Assembly: GCA_016218815.1 (NCBI GenBank)
Contig: JACRCX010000117.1
Span: 1 to 35,008 of the forward strand
DNA: 35,008 bases
Origin: Deltaproteobacteria bacterium
GTDB lineage: Bacteria; Myxococcota_A; Polyangia; DRWM01; JAAZOP01
Direction of reading: 5' to 3'
Shown piece by piece: positions 1-7,488 of the stretch. The notes beneath the pieces were generated by a model that did not search any database, was not told the DNA's origin, and saw nothing but the letters and a program-made list of their open reading frames with translations. Position 1 is the first letter of the stretch, and each line of letters opens with the position of its first letter. The position numbers were made by a program, and so were the translations under genes.

Positions 1-211
1 ACGGCCCCCGTAGAACACGTCGGCACCGGCGCGGCAAGTTCCTGGCAGACCGCCCGCAACCAGATCGAATGATACCGACTCGCCTATCCCAGAATTGACG
101 GTGTCTTCGTCGTTATCTCAGTGGGCCGAAGTCCCTGTCTGTGTGTTCAAGGTGTCCGTGCCGGCCGGCGGGGAGACGGTGGTCACCTACAGAGTGCGCT
201 CCGGGTACTGA
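1..211 (+). pseudogene. 3' end of a DUF4139-like gene, probably frameshifted
   Basis: The last 31 codons before the TGA at 209-211 read as a natural protein end, with V-P-A-G-G-E-T-V-V-T-Y-R-V-R. This resembles the final strand of DUF4139 (MuiA-like) proteins, and third positions are GC-rich. That frame is closed upstream by a TAG at 11-13. Frame 1 from base 1 gives a second plausible stretch (V-E-H-V-G-T-G, then S-S-W) and stops at 70-72. The simplest reading is one gene entering from the left with a +1 frameshift around 60-100. A sequencing error would look the same. Family identity rests on a short segment and is tentative. Confidence 0.35.
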
Positions 212-249
212 GCTCCCCACCTCTCCCGCCGCCCTCTCCACCTCTCCCT
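212..249. repeat. Intergenic pyrimidine-rich repeat, copy 1
   Basis: Contains CCCCACCTCTCC followed by CTCTCCACCTCTCC, filling the gap between the converging genes at 211 and 250. Related copies lie at 4612-4656, 15380-15440 and 27088-27148, all between genes. Confidence 0.6.
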
Positions 250-1854
250 CTAGAAGGGCTCGGCGAAGCGGAGCAGGCGGGGGTTGGGCTGGGCGTCGAC
301 CATCGCGCGCAGCGCGGCGAGCTGCTCCTCCCAGCGACGGACGTCGACGCCCACGGCCCGGCCGACGACGACGAGGCGCGTGAGGCGCAGCAAGAGCACC
401 GAGAGCGAGGCGGGCGTGCCCGCGCCGCGCAGCAGGTCCTCGAGCTTCTGCCGCGGTGTCGCAGAGGAGGCCAGCAGCTTCTCCACGCCGAGCGCTCGGC
501 CACCGTCGGTCGCATCTTCCCCGTGCAGCTCGCGGAACGTCGTGCGGAGCGCCTGCGGCAGCGTCCAGCCCGGGCGCAGCGACTCGGCGCGCGCCAAGGT
601 CTCCTCCAGGTGGTCGTCCCAGCGCCGGCCGAGGCGCACGGCGAGGAGCACGAGCAGCTCGGCGGCGGCCTCGTGCGCGCCCGGTGTGTCGAAGCCGGCC
701 AGGGCGTCGATCGCCGCGCGCATGCCCGCTTCGGCGAGCGGGGGGAACCACCGATCGTCGAAGAACCTCTCGGGCGGTGCGTCCGCCTCGAGCGCGCGGA
801 GCTCGTCCTGGACCGCTGTCCCGTTCGCGGCCGCGAGCAGCTCCTCGGGCGTTCCGGTGGTTGCGGCGCGCGCGATCGAGAGGAACCTGTCGTCGAGGGT
901 GGTCCGGTCGAAGGCGGGGTCCTGGTCGACCGGCATGCGGTCGCCGGTCGCCCCGTCCATGCGCCCGTCCCGCAGCTCCGCCCGGTACCGCGCGGCCAGG
1001 GCCGAGCCGAGCGGAGTACGGGGCACCTCGACGAGGAACTCGTCGAGTCGCGTCCAGTCGCCGGCCCGTCGGGCGCACTCCGCGGCCGCGCCGAGAAACT
1101 GGGCGCGCCAAGCGGCGCCCCGGTCATCGGCGACGTGCGCGCGCCAGGTCCGGTCCAGCTCGGGGAGGGCGGCGTCGTAGTCGCGGGCGAGGCAAAGGAT
1201 GAGCCCCCTGCCCAGGTAGGTGGTCGTCCGGGAGTCGGAGGTTGCATCCGGCGCACGCCACTGGTCCGCCGCCCCGGCCACGTCGCCGAGGCGGAGGTGG
1301 GCACGCACCCGCCGCTCGACGTCGCCGCCCGACGGCAGGCGCTTCTCCAGCGCGACGAGCTCCTTCTCGCGGCCGAAGTCGAGGAGGAACTCCTCGATGC
1401 GCCGGCGGAGCGCGCGTGGGTCCGCGGCGGCGCCGATCGTTTCCGGCAGACGATCGCAGACGAGCTGCACGCCGCGGTCGACGAGCCGGTCGGGCGGCGG
1501 ATCGCTGCGCCGGCAGGCTTCCAGGCCTGCCGCGACCTGCGCGACCAGCTCGGCGCGGCGGGGCGCGGCGCGGGGCTTCCAGAACGGGAACCAGGACTGG
1601 ACGCGGAAGAGCGTGTCGGCCGTCTCGGCGTCGTCGAGACCGGCGCCGCCGGTTTCACGGCAGGCGGACAGCTCGCCGGTCACGTCGTCCTGGTAGCGTC
1701 CTCCGATCCAGCCCAGGACGGCGGGGACCACCAGGAGGATGACGCCGGAGAGCAGCCAGGAGACGATGCCGATCCAGATCAAGCGGGGGAATCGCCCGCG
1801 AAACGCGCCGCGCGCGAATTCCCCGCCTTCGGGTCCGGGAGAAGTGCCGCTCAC
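250..1854 (-). CDS. Membrane-anchored protein of unknown function
   Basis: A 534-residue protein with one clear hydrophobic segment near residues 24-50 (I-W-I-G-I-V-S-W-L-L then V-I-L-L-V-V-P-A-V-L-G-W-I), suggesting an N-terminal anchor. The remainder is largely helical, rich in Ala, Arg, Glu and Leu, and could be a TPR-like or solenoid fold; no catalytic motif was recognised. The GTG start at 1854 lies two bases beyond the stop of the VapC remnant, so the gene may be cotranscribed with the toxin-antitoxin relic upstream. No strong Shine-Dalgarno precedes the GTG. The gene converges on the remnant at 1-211, with a pyrimidine-rich repeat between them. Function is not assignable by eye. Confidence 0.75.
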   Translation of the reverse strand: MSGTSPGPEGGEFARGAFRGRFPRLIWIGIVSWLLSGVILLVVPAVLGWIGGRYQDDVTGELSACRETGGAGLDDAETADTLFRVQSWFPFWKPRAAPRRAELVAQVAAGLEACRRSDPPPDRLVDRGVQLVCDRLPETIGAAADPRALRRRIEEFLLDFGREKELVALEKRLPSGGDVERRVRAHLRLGDVAGAADQWRAPDATSDSRTTTYLGRGLILCLARDYDAALPELDRTWRAHVADDRGAAWRAQFLGAAAECARRAGDWTRLDEFLVEVPRTPLGSALAARYRAELRDGRMDGATGDRMPVDQDPAFDRTTLDDRFLSIARAATTGTPEELLAAANGTAVQDELRALEADAPPERFFDDRWFPPLAEAGMRAAIDALAGFDTPGAHEAAAELLVLLAVRLGRRWDDHLEETLARAESLRPGWTLPQALRTTFRELHGEDATDGGRALGVEKLLASSATPRQKLEDLLRGAGTPASLSVLLLRLTRLVVVGRAVGVDVRRWEEQLAALRAMVDAQPNPRLLRFAEPF

Positions 1855-1856
1855 CG

Positions 1857-1979
1857 CTACTCGGCGACAGGGTGGCGCACGCGCAGACCCTGGAGATGCG
1901 TGAAGTCCCGATCGTTCCTCACCGTCTCGTTCCCGCTCTCGGCGGCCAAGGCCGCGACGTTGACGTCAAGGAGAAGCAT
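1857..1979 (-). pseudogene. VapC-type PIN toxin remnant (internal deletion)
   Basis: The frame encodes only 40 residues. It starts M-L-L-L-D-V-N, the classic first strand of a PIN-domain toxin with its first acidic metal ligand. It ends R-N-D-R-D-F followed by L-Q-G-L-R-V, the usual PIN C-terminus. Intact VapC toxins are about 130 residues, so roughly 90 central residues with the other metal ligands are missing while both ends stay in frame. The ATG at 1979 overlaps the vapB stop at 1966-1968, the normal vapBC arrangement. The product should have no nuclease activity. This reading follows from comparison with the family and seems secure. Confidence 0.7.
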
Positions 1980-2217
1980 CGTGGCGTTCCATGAGATCGA
2001 GCAACGACGCGCTGTCGTCGAGATCCGCGCCGGGGCAAACCCCCGGGCCCCGGAAGGTCGTCAACCGTACCGCACAGCGCCGCGGCCTCGTCCGCCCCCG
2101 TGCGAGCGCCTCCCGGACGGCGTCGGAAATCAACGCCGTGAGCGTCCGACCGGTGCGCGCCGCGTGAGTCTTCGCCTGCCGCAATAACCCGTCGTCCATG
2201 CGGATCGTCGTTCTCAT
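1966..2217 (-). CDS. vapB: VapB-type antitoxin
   Basis: An 83-residue protein starting M-R-T-T-I-R-M-D-D, followed by L-T-A-L-I-S-D-A-V-R-E-A-L, the N-terminal ribbon-helix-helix DNA-binding pattern of VapB antitoxins. The C-terminal half (R-L-T-T-F-R-G, then D-L-D-D-S-A-S-L-L-D-L-M) matches the toxin-binding tail. The ATG at 2217 is preferred over an in-frame ATG at 2229 because it begins at the conserved strand and because the predicted promoter starts transcription near 2218, implying a leaderless message. VapB normally neutralises VapC and represses its own promoter. Here the partner toxin is reduced to 40 codons, so only DNA binding is likely to remain. Confidence 0.8.
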   Translation of the reverse strand: MRTTIRMDDGLLRQAKTHAARTGRTLTALISDAVREALARGRTRPRRCAVRLTTFRGPGVCPGADLDDSASLLDLMERHDASP

Positions 2218-2224
2218 GCATGTA

Positions 2225-2254
2225 AACATATCGGCCGGGGACCGGCATATCAAA
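2225..2254 (-). promoter_or_regulatory. Predicted vapB promoter with internal palindrome
   Basis: On the minus strand TTTGAT (2254-2249) and TATGTT (2230-2225) are separated by 18 bases. The spacer contains GCCGG-TCC-CCGGC (2234-2246), a plausible autoregulatory operator. Transcription would start about one base before the vapB ATG. Confidence 0.4.
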
Positions 2255-2347
2255 CCGCGCACCCGACGTCACCGGGTGATGCCCCTCGTACCACTCCGCG
2301 GCTGCGACGGCTTCCGCCGCCGCCGCGGGATGCAGTCTCATCCGCAC
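2246..2347 (-). pseudogene. RelE/ParE-family toxin stump (3' deleted)
   Basis: A GTG at 2347 opens a frame beginning M-R-M-R-L-H-P-A-A-A-A-E-A, then A-A-E-W-Y-E and S-G-A-R-F. This is the typical first helix pair of ParE/RelE plasmid-stabilisation toxins. Similarity stops after about 33 residues, where the frame enters the vapB promoter; it runs meaninglessly to 1919. Family members are about 95-100 residues, so the catalytic C-terminal sheet is lost. The GTG lies one base past the stop of the antitoxin gene upstream, the normal order for this module type. Confidence 0.65.
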
Positions 2348-2348
2348 G

Positions 2349-2582
2349 TCAGCGCCGCGTCAGCCGGGCGACCAGCCGCGCTCGGACCTTCGGCCGATCC
2401 TCGAGCGCGACCGCCCCGCCCGCGATGTCCCTTGCCCGCGCCTCGATCTCGCTGACCCACGTGTCCGCGGCGTCAGCGTCGACCGGATCATCGAGGCTGG
2501 CCAGGAGTTCCCTCGCGACTCCTGCCCGATCCGCAGGCGCCAGCGCCAGGGAGTCATCGAGAATCTGTTGCGCGTCCCGCAT
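2349..2582 (-). CDS. Antitoxin of a ParE/RelE-type module (addiction module component family)
   Basis: A 77-residue acidic protein. Features include I-L-D-D-S-L-A-L-A-P-A-D-R, then V-A-R-E-L-L-A-S-L-D-D, a central T-W-V-S-E-I-E-A-R and a C-terminal R-L-V-A-R-L. This is the pattern of the short unstable antitoxins (PF09720/TIGR02574) paired with RelE/ParE toxins. The ATG at 2582 coincides with the predicted transcription start, so the message is probably leaderless. The gene is complete, yet its toxin partner immediately downstream is truncated. It is divergent from the gene beginning at 2700. Confidence 0.75.
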   Translation of the reverse strand: MRDAQQILDDSLALAPADRAGVARELLASLDDPVDADAADTWVSEIEARARDIAGGAVALEDRPKVRARLVARLTRR

Positions 2583-2588
2583 GCCGGC

Positions 2589-2617
2589 AACGTAGCGGGC
2601 GGAACGCCCTGCGTCAA
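2589..2617 (-). promoter_or_regulatory. Predicted antitoxin promoter with internal palindrome
   Basis: On the minus strand TTGACG (2617-2612) and TACGTT (2594-2589) are separated by exactly 17 bases. Between them lies GGGCG-GAA-CGCCC (2597-2609), placed as an autoregulatory operator would be. The expected start of transcription falls on the antitoxin ATG. Confidence 0.5.
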
Positions 2618-2699
2618 TTCGCCCGTCCCGCAGGACCGCCGGCAGGACGGTCGTGCTATCGTCCCGGCCGACCGGAGAAGGGCGGGAGGGAGTACCGGC

Positions 2700-3398
2700 G
2701 TGACGGCGGAGCGGGAGCGGTCGGGGCGCGAGATGAAGAAGCGGGTCGGGGCGATCCTGCGGCAGCCGGAGCTGGAGGCGGCCCTCGAGCAGGCGCTGCA
2801 TCTGCCGCTGCGGCAGGTGGTCAACCCGTTGTGCGGCCAGCTCGCGACCGGCGACGGGCCGATCAAGTGGCGGGCGGTGAGCGTGCTGGGGGCCGTGGTC
2901 GCGCGTCTGGCCGAAGAGGAGCTCGAAGCGGCGCGGAACGTCATGCGGCGGCTCGTCTGGACGCTCTCCGACGAGTCGGGGGGCATCGGGTGGGGTGCGC
3001 CGGAGGCGATGGGCGAGGCGACGGCGCGGAGCGAGGCGCTGGCCGACGGGTTCGCGCACGTGCTGGTGGCGTTCATCCGGCAGGACGGGAACTACCTCGA
3101 GTTCGAGCCGCTGCACCCGGGCATCTTGTGGGGGATCGGGCGGCTGGCTCGTGCGCGGCGCGAGCACGCGCTGGACGCGGCGCCGCACCTTCCTCCGTAC
3201 CTGGAATCACCCGACCCGGCGATTCGCGGGACCGCAGCGTGGGCCGCGCTGGCGCTGCCGACGGGAGCGACCGCCGCGCACCTCGAGCGGCTGCGGGGCG
3301 ACCCGTCCGTGTTCCCGCTGTACGAAGGGGGTGTTCTGGCGGACGTGCGCATCGGCGACCTGGTCGCGCGGGGGCTTGCACGGCTCCCGCCGGCGTGA
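2700..3398 (+). CDS. DVU0298-family protein (HEAT-like)
   Basis: A 232-residue helical protein recognised as the DVU0298 family, known mainly from sulfate reducers and other delta-proteobacteria. Family hallmarks include K-W-R-A-V-S-V-L-G, M-R-R-L-V-W-T-L-S-D-E-S-G-G-I-G-W-G-A-P-E, then F-E-P-L-H-P-G-I-L-W-G-I-G-R-L. The repeating helices suggest a HEAT-type scaffold; no biochemical role is established. The GTG at 2700 is chosen because GGAGG lies about ten bases upstream. An ATG at 2733 is an alternative. An extended -10-like TGCTATCGT (2654-2662) would place transcription start around 2669. Confidence 0.8.
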   Translation: MTAERERSGREMKKRVGAILRQPELEAALEQALHLPLRQVVNPLCGQLATGDGPIKWRAVSVLGAVVARLAEEELEAARNVMRRLVWTLSDESGGIGWGAPEAMGEATARSEALADGFAHVLVAFIRQDGNYLEFEPLHPGILWGIGRLARARREHALDAAPHLPPYLESPDPAIRGTAAWAALALPTGATAAHLERLRGDPSVFPLYEGGVLADVRIGDLVARGLARLPPA

Positions 3399-3450
3399 TG
3401 CACTCCGGAAACCGCGGGCCGTCGCCGGGATTCGACGCAGGAGGTGGGCT

Positions 3451-4569
3451 GTGGCGGGAGACTCCAGCAAGAGGCACGACATGCGGTCCGGGACTTCCCG
3501 GACGCCCGAGCCGGCGCTGCCGCCGGTGCCGGTGGGACTGCACCGGCTGCTGCGCCTCGCGGCGGTCGATGCGGAGTTCCGCGAACGCCTGGTCGTCCAG
3601 CGCGACGCGGCGGCGTCGGCCGCGGGCGTCCGGCTGCACCCGAGCGAGAAGGCGATGCTGCGCGCGGTCGGGGCGGAGCAGCTCGAGCAGCTTGCCGTGC
3701 GCATGCCGCCGCCGCGGCCGGAGCAGGCGACGCGCCTGCGGCAGATCGCCGCCAACGCCGTGCTGCTCCTGGGCGGCGCCGCGCTGCTGGACGGCGTGGC
3801 ATGTCGCAAGGCCGAGCCGGCGGCGACGGGCGGTGGGCCCGACGCGGTCGCGGTCGCCGAGGCGGTCTCCGCACCGGTTCCGCCGGCGATCGAGGATGTC
3901 GCGGTCACGAGCGGCGACGCGGCGCAGCCGTCGGCGGCCGAAGCGACGGGCCAGGATGCGCAGGCTGCGACGACAGACGCGGAGAGCGCGGCCGAGGGTT
4001 CCGGCGAGGCCGCCACGGCGGAGGCCGACGGTGGTCGATCTGCGACGGACGGTGACGGCCTCCAGGCCCTGGCCGCGTCCGCGGAAGCGGATCTGGACGA
4101 ATACTGCCGGCGGCAGGAAGAACGGCTGATGCAGACGGGCGGCGGCGCGGCGCCCGACCTCCCCGAGTGCTATCCGCCGCCCGACGTGAGCGTGACGCTC
4201 GCCGCGGTCGCCATCGATGGACCGCTGGCCGAGGAGCAGGTGCGGACGGTCCTGCGCCGGGTGACGTCGGCGCTCCCCGACCTCGTGCGGAAGGCGGTGG
4301 CCGGGATGAGCAACCTCCCCGGCGACCCGTGCGAGGACCGGCGCTTCCGGCGGGACTACGACAAGTGCCCGCCCGTGGCGGCGGGCGAGGTGACCGTCGT
4401 GCTCCTGGTCGCGCCCGATGGGACGGTAGACGGCGTGCGTCTGCAATCCGTGGATGCGCTCGGCGAGGCCCGCAGCGACGTCGGCACCCGGCTCCACGGA
4501 CTGTTCTTCCCGGAGACCGACGCGCCGTCGCAGGTGACGGCGACCTGGAACGTCCGGCCGGCGAGGTGA
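3451..4569 (+). CDS. Envelope protein with NHLP-like N-terminus and TonB/AgmX-like C-terminus
   Basis: A 372-residue protein starting at a GTG with AGGAGG six bases upstream. Residues about 20-80 (H-R-L-L-R-L-A-A-V-D-A-E-F-R-E-R-L, then L-H-P-S-E-K-A-M-L-R-A) resemble the small helical nitrile-hydratase-like leader domain (NHLP clan). A hydrophobic stretch follows (A-V-L-L-L-G-G-A-A-L-L) and a Cys (G-V-A-C). Next is a long acidic, Ala-rich linker. The C-terminal 150 residues contain four Cys, an E-V-T-V-V-L-L-V-A-P-D-G-T-V strand and a final T-W-N-V, resembling TonB- or AgmX/PglI-type periplasmic domains. The internal hydrophobic segment would anchor it with the C-terminus outside. Domain names are suggestions by eye; coding status is secure. 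Confidence 0.7.
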   Translation: MAGDSSKRHDMRSGTSRTPEPALPPVPVGLHRLLRLAAVDAEFRERLVVQRDAAASAAGVRLHPSEKAMLRAVGAEQLEQLAVRMPPPRPEQATRLRQIAANAVLLLGGAALLDGVACRKAEPAATGGGPDAVAVAEAVSAPVPPAIEDVAVTSGDAAQPSAAEATGQDAQAATTDAESAAEGSGEAATAEADGGRSATDGDGLQALAASAEADLDEYCRRQEERLMQTGGGAAPDLPECYPPPDVSVTLAAVAIDGPLAEEQVRTVLRRVTSALPDLVRKAVAGMSNLPGDPCEDRRFRRDYDKCPPVAAGEVTVVLLVAPDGTVDGVRLQSVDALGEARSDVGTRLHGLFFPETDAPSQVTATWNVRPAR

Positions 4570-4611
4570 ACGACCCATCCCGCGGTCCGTGACGACGCGC
4601 CGGGCCTTTTC

Positions 4612-4656
4612 CGGACCTCCCCACCTCTCCCGCCGACCTCTCCACCTCTCCTCTGC
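4612..4656. repeat. Intergenic pyrimidine-rich repeat, copy 2
   Basis: Contains CCCCACCTCTCC then CTCTCCACCTCTCC, between the converging genes ending at 4569 and 4679. It is closest to the copy at 212-249. Confidence 0.6.
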
Positions 4657-4678
4657 CGGATTGTCCCCGGAGGAACCG

Positions 4679-5377
4679 CTACTCCAGACAGGCGCAGGCG
4701 CGGCGGGCGAGCATGTACGTCGCCCCGGAGGTCGTCGCGGTGTCCGCGACGCGGTAGCGGTCGCCGACCATGTTCATGAAGAAGCACCCGACGCCCGCGC
4801 CGCTGCCCGAGAGCGTGGACGTGGCCGGGCCTCCCGTGCCGAGCGCGTCGAGCACGGCATCGCAGTTCGCGTTCGTGCCCGAGCTGCCGGCGTAGGTCCG
4901 CGTCGCATCGTCGTACCCGCCGTGGGCCGAACAGGCGTTGTCGCAGGTCCGTTCCTCCCCGGAGAGGTACCAGCAGTGCCCGCCGACGCGCATGCCGGCG
5001 CACGGTCCGGACGGAATGTCCGCGTCGGCGTCGGCATCCGCATCGGCATCGACGTCGGCATCGGCATCGGCATCGGCGTCGGCATCGGCTCCCGTGTCGT
5101 CGTGCGAGGTGTCGGGCGAGTCGGTGGACCGATCATCGGCCGTGTCAGCATCGCCCAGGGCGTCCGTATCGGCGCCGCCTTCCGATTCCGCGGGCGTCTC
5201 CGCGTCCGTCGCGTCGATCAGGCCGTCGGACAGGTCGGAGGGAGAGTCACGGTCCACGCGATCAGCGGCGTCCTCGCGCACCGCCCCCTGATCCTCGTCG
5301 GCCGGGTTCTCGGCGGTGGCGCAGGCGGCCGGCGCGAAAAACGCGAGCAGGAGCACGACGTGGAGACGATGGGGCAT
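4679..5377 (-). CDS. Lipoprotein with Asp/Ala linker and Cys-rich C-terminus
   Basis: A 232-residue protein with a lipoprotein signal ending A-P-A-A-C (Cys19). Residues about 20-120 are a highly acidic Asp/Ala/Ser linker that includes a near-perfect Asp-Ala dipeptide run. The C-terminal 110 residues carry eight Cys (for example H-C-W-Y-L-S-G-E-E-R-T-C, then C-D-N-A-C and R-R-A-C-A-C), presumably disulfide-bonded, and form a compact exposed domain of unknown function. Such proteins are abundant in Myxococcota envelopes. The gene stands alone, converging on the gene ending at 4569. The Asp/Ala run is encoded by a hexanucleotide repeat that may vary in length between strains. Confidence 0.8.
   Translation of the reverse strand: MPHRLHVVLLLAFFAPAACATAENPADEDQGAVREDAADRVDRDSPSDLSDGLIDATDAETPAESEGGADTDALGDADTADDRSTDSPDTSHDDTGADADADADADADVDADADADADADIPSGPCAGMRVGGHCWYLSGEERTCDNACSAHGGYDDATRTYAGSSGTNANCDAVLDALGTGGPATSTLSGSGAGVGCFFMNMVGDRYRVADTATTSGATYMLARRACACLE
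5021..5089. repeat. Hexanucleotide repeat encoding the Asp-Ala run
   Basis: About eleven imperfect copies of a six-base unit (CGGCAT or CGGCGT on the plus strand) lie inside the lipoprotein gene. The in-frame unit length means copy changes would lengthen or shorten the linker without frameshifting. Confidence 0.75.
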
Positions 5378-5449
5378 TCCAGGTTCCTCCGCGTGGGTCG
5401 GGAGAGTAGCGCGGGCTGCGTACGGACGGAAGTCCGCGACGGTGTTGCG

Positions 5450-7408
5450 TCAGTCCACCGGCGGCGGAGGCCGGAACACCGCGATGCGGCCCTTGCCGGC
5501 GCGCTTGGCCTCGTACATCGCCTGGTCCGCGCAGCGCACCAGCGCGCCGGGCTCCGTCCCATGAGCCGGGTACAGGCCGATGCCGATGCTCACGCCGACG
5601 CGGTGCTCGCCGTCGCCGATCGTGTACGGGCGGCTGACGGCCGCCAGCAGCCGCTCCGCCACGCGCTCCGCGTCGCCGGGGGCGGAAACCTCGGTGAGCA
5701 CGACCGCGAACTCATCGCCGCCCAGCCGCGCCACCGTGTCCGACTCGCGAAGCTGGCCGGCCAGCCGCTGCCCGACCGCCTGGAGCAGGGCATCGCCCAC
5801 GTCGTGCCCGCGCGCGTCGTTGACGGCCTTGAAACCGTCCAGGTCGAGGAACAACACGGCCAGCAGCCGCCCGTAGCGCCTGGCCTGGGCCAGGGCGTGG
5901 CGGAGCCGGTCGTCGCACAGCGCCCGGTTCGGCAGGCCGGTCACCGTGTCCACCGTGGCCAGCCGCACCAGCGCCTCTTCCGCGCGTCGACGCCGGACCA
6001 CCCCCCCGATCGTCGCCGCGGCGGAGGTCAGGAAACCGTCGACCTCCGGCGAGCGGACCGTCGCCGCGCGGACGTAGCAGTTGAGCACGCCGAGCAGCTC
6101 GCCGTCCGACTGGATCGGTACGCAATAGTGGCCGTGCGGAAGGATGCCGGGATAGCCGATCTCGTGGTCGTGATCGACGGCCGAGCGGAAGACGACCTCG
6201 CCGGACTCGGCCGCACGCCCGCACAGGCAACGGCCGAAGGGAACCCGCGCACAGGCCTCGAGCAGGGCGGAGTGCAGACCGCGCTGCGCCTCCAGCAGCA
6301 ACGTCCCGGTGGCGGCGTCGACGAGGAAGATGCAGCCCTTGGCCTGCAGCGACAGCCATTCGACCGAGAGGACCCGGTCGAGGATCTGCTCGAGCTGCTC
6401 CCGCAGCGCGATCGGCTTGATCGACAGCAGCAGGATGTCCGCGAGCACCTGCTGCAACTGCCGCGCGCGGCCGGCCTCCTCCCCGGCCCGGCTGCGTTCG
6501 ACCACGCCGGCCAGGGCGTCACCCAGCGCGCGCAGGAAGGCGAACTCCTCGGGCCGCGCCTCGTGGCCGGCCGGCAGGTAGAGCGCCACGACCCCGACCA
6601 GAACGCCCCTGGACAGCAGGGGCACGCAGTAGTGCGCGTGGTCGTGCGGCGGCTCCTCGTCGTCGCCACGGTCGTGGCGCTCGTCGGCGTGCGCGGCGAA
6701 GACCACGTCACGGCTTTCCGCCGCGCGCCCGCACAGGCAGCGGCCGAACGGGACGCGCGAGCACCGCCGTGCGACGTCCTCCGGCAGATCGTGCTGGCAG
6801 ACCAGCCGCAGCGACCGGGTACCCGGCTCGGCCAGCAGGATGGCGCCGCGGGTCTGCAGCGGCAGCCAGGGGATGGCGAGGACGATCCTCAGCGCCTCGC
6901 CGAGCTTGTCCTCCAGCGGGGCGTCCCGGACGCTGACCGCGAGGATCCGGTAGAGCACCGCTTCGATCTGGCCGAGCGCCTGATCGTTCCCGGCCGCGAC
7001 GTCCAGTCCGCTCAGGTCCCGCGTGATCCCGATGATGCCGCGGATGGCGCCGCCGCGGTCCCGCCAGGGGACCTTCGTCACGGAGACCAGCGGGATCACG
7101 CCCGTCGGGCAAGACAGCCCGCGAACGATCGAGCGCAGGGCCTGGCCCGAGGCGAGAACGCTCTCCTCCTCCTGCCACGCCTGCTCGGCCTGTTCGCCCG
7201 GAAGGAGCTGCGCGTCGGTCCGCCCGATCATCTCCTCGGGCCCACAGCCCGCATGGCGGGCCGTGGCCGCGTTGACGCGGACGTACCGGTGCTCCCGATC
7301 CTTGAAGTAGACGCAGTCCGTGACGTTGTCCATGAACCCGGCGATGACCTCGCCGTCATCGGGCAGGTCGATCGTCGCGTCCTTCGTCGTCTCGATCGCC
7401 TCCGCCAT
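5450..7408 (-). CDS. Diguanylate cyclase, PAS-GAF-GAF-GGDEF
   Basis: A 652-residue soluble protein predicted to make cyclic di-GMP from two GTP. Residues about 20-135 form a PAS domain (F-M-D-N-V-T-D-C-V-Y-F-K-D). Two GAF domains follow (about 150-330 and 345-480). Both contain the same signature V-P-F-G-R-C-L-C-G-R-A-A-E-S and a later H-Y-C-V-P motif. The C-terminal cyclase has an intact G-G-D-E-F at residue 563. R-E-S-D (554-557), five residues before it, is the inhibitory I-site, so product feedback is expected. No membrane segment or signal peptide is seen, so the sensory input should be cytoplasmic. The ATG at 7408 follows the srkA-like gene by about 80 bases on the same strand. Confidence 0.93.
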   Translation of the reverse strand: MAEAIETTKDATIDLPDDGEVIAGFMDNVTDCVYFKDREHRYVRVNAATARHAGCGPEEMIGRTDAQLLPGEQAEQAWQEEESVLASGQALRSIVRGLSCPTGVIPLVSVTKVPWRDRGGAIRGIIGITRDLSGLDVAAGNDQALGQIEAVLYRILAVSVRDAPLEDKLGEALRIVLAIPWLPLQTRGAILLAEPGTRSLRLVCQHDLPEDVARRCSRVPFGRCLCGRAAESRDVVFAAHADERHDRGDDEEPPHDHAHYCVPLLSRGVLVGVVALYLPAGHEARPEEFAFLRALGDALAGVVERSRAGEEAGRARQLQQVLADILLLSIKPIALREQLEQILDRVLSVEWLSLQAKGCIFLVDAATGTLLLEAQRGLHSALLEACARVPFGRCLCGRAAESGEVVFRSAVDHDHEIGYPGILPHGHYCVPIQSDGELLGVLNCYVRAATVRSPEVDGFLTSAAATIGGVVRRRRAEEALVRLATVDTVTGLPNRALCDDRLRHALAQARRYGRLLAVLFLDLDGFKAVNDARGHDVGDALLQAVGQRLAGQLRESDTVARLGGDEFAVVLTEVSAPGDAERVAERLLAAVSRPYTIGDGEHRVGVSIGIGLYPAHGTEPGALVRCADQAMYEAKRAGKGRIAVFRPPPPVD

Positions 7409-7431
7409 CCCGCCTAACGTGGATCGCAACC

Positions 7432-7451
7432 CCCGCGCCGTCAAGCGCGGG
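7432..7451. terminator. Hairpin after the srkA-like gene
   Basis: CCCGCGC and GCGCGGG are separated by six bases, about 40 bases past the kinase stop and just before the cyclase start. There is no T-tract, so termination is uncertain. Confidence 0.3.
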
Positions 7452-7488
7452 AGACCGCGCCCGCGGAGGAGCCGGGGCCGCAGCGCGG

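Noticed and set aside
5021..5089. Possible non-coding satellite
   Set aside because: The six-base unit is in frame and encodes the Asp-Ala linker of a lipoprotein.
4589..7417. A 942-codon plus-strand frame across the lipoprotein and the diguanylate cyclase
   Set aside because: It crosses two genes on the opposite strand, has low-complexity composition and shows no domain.
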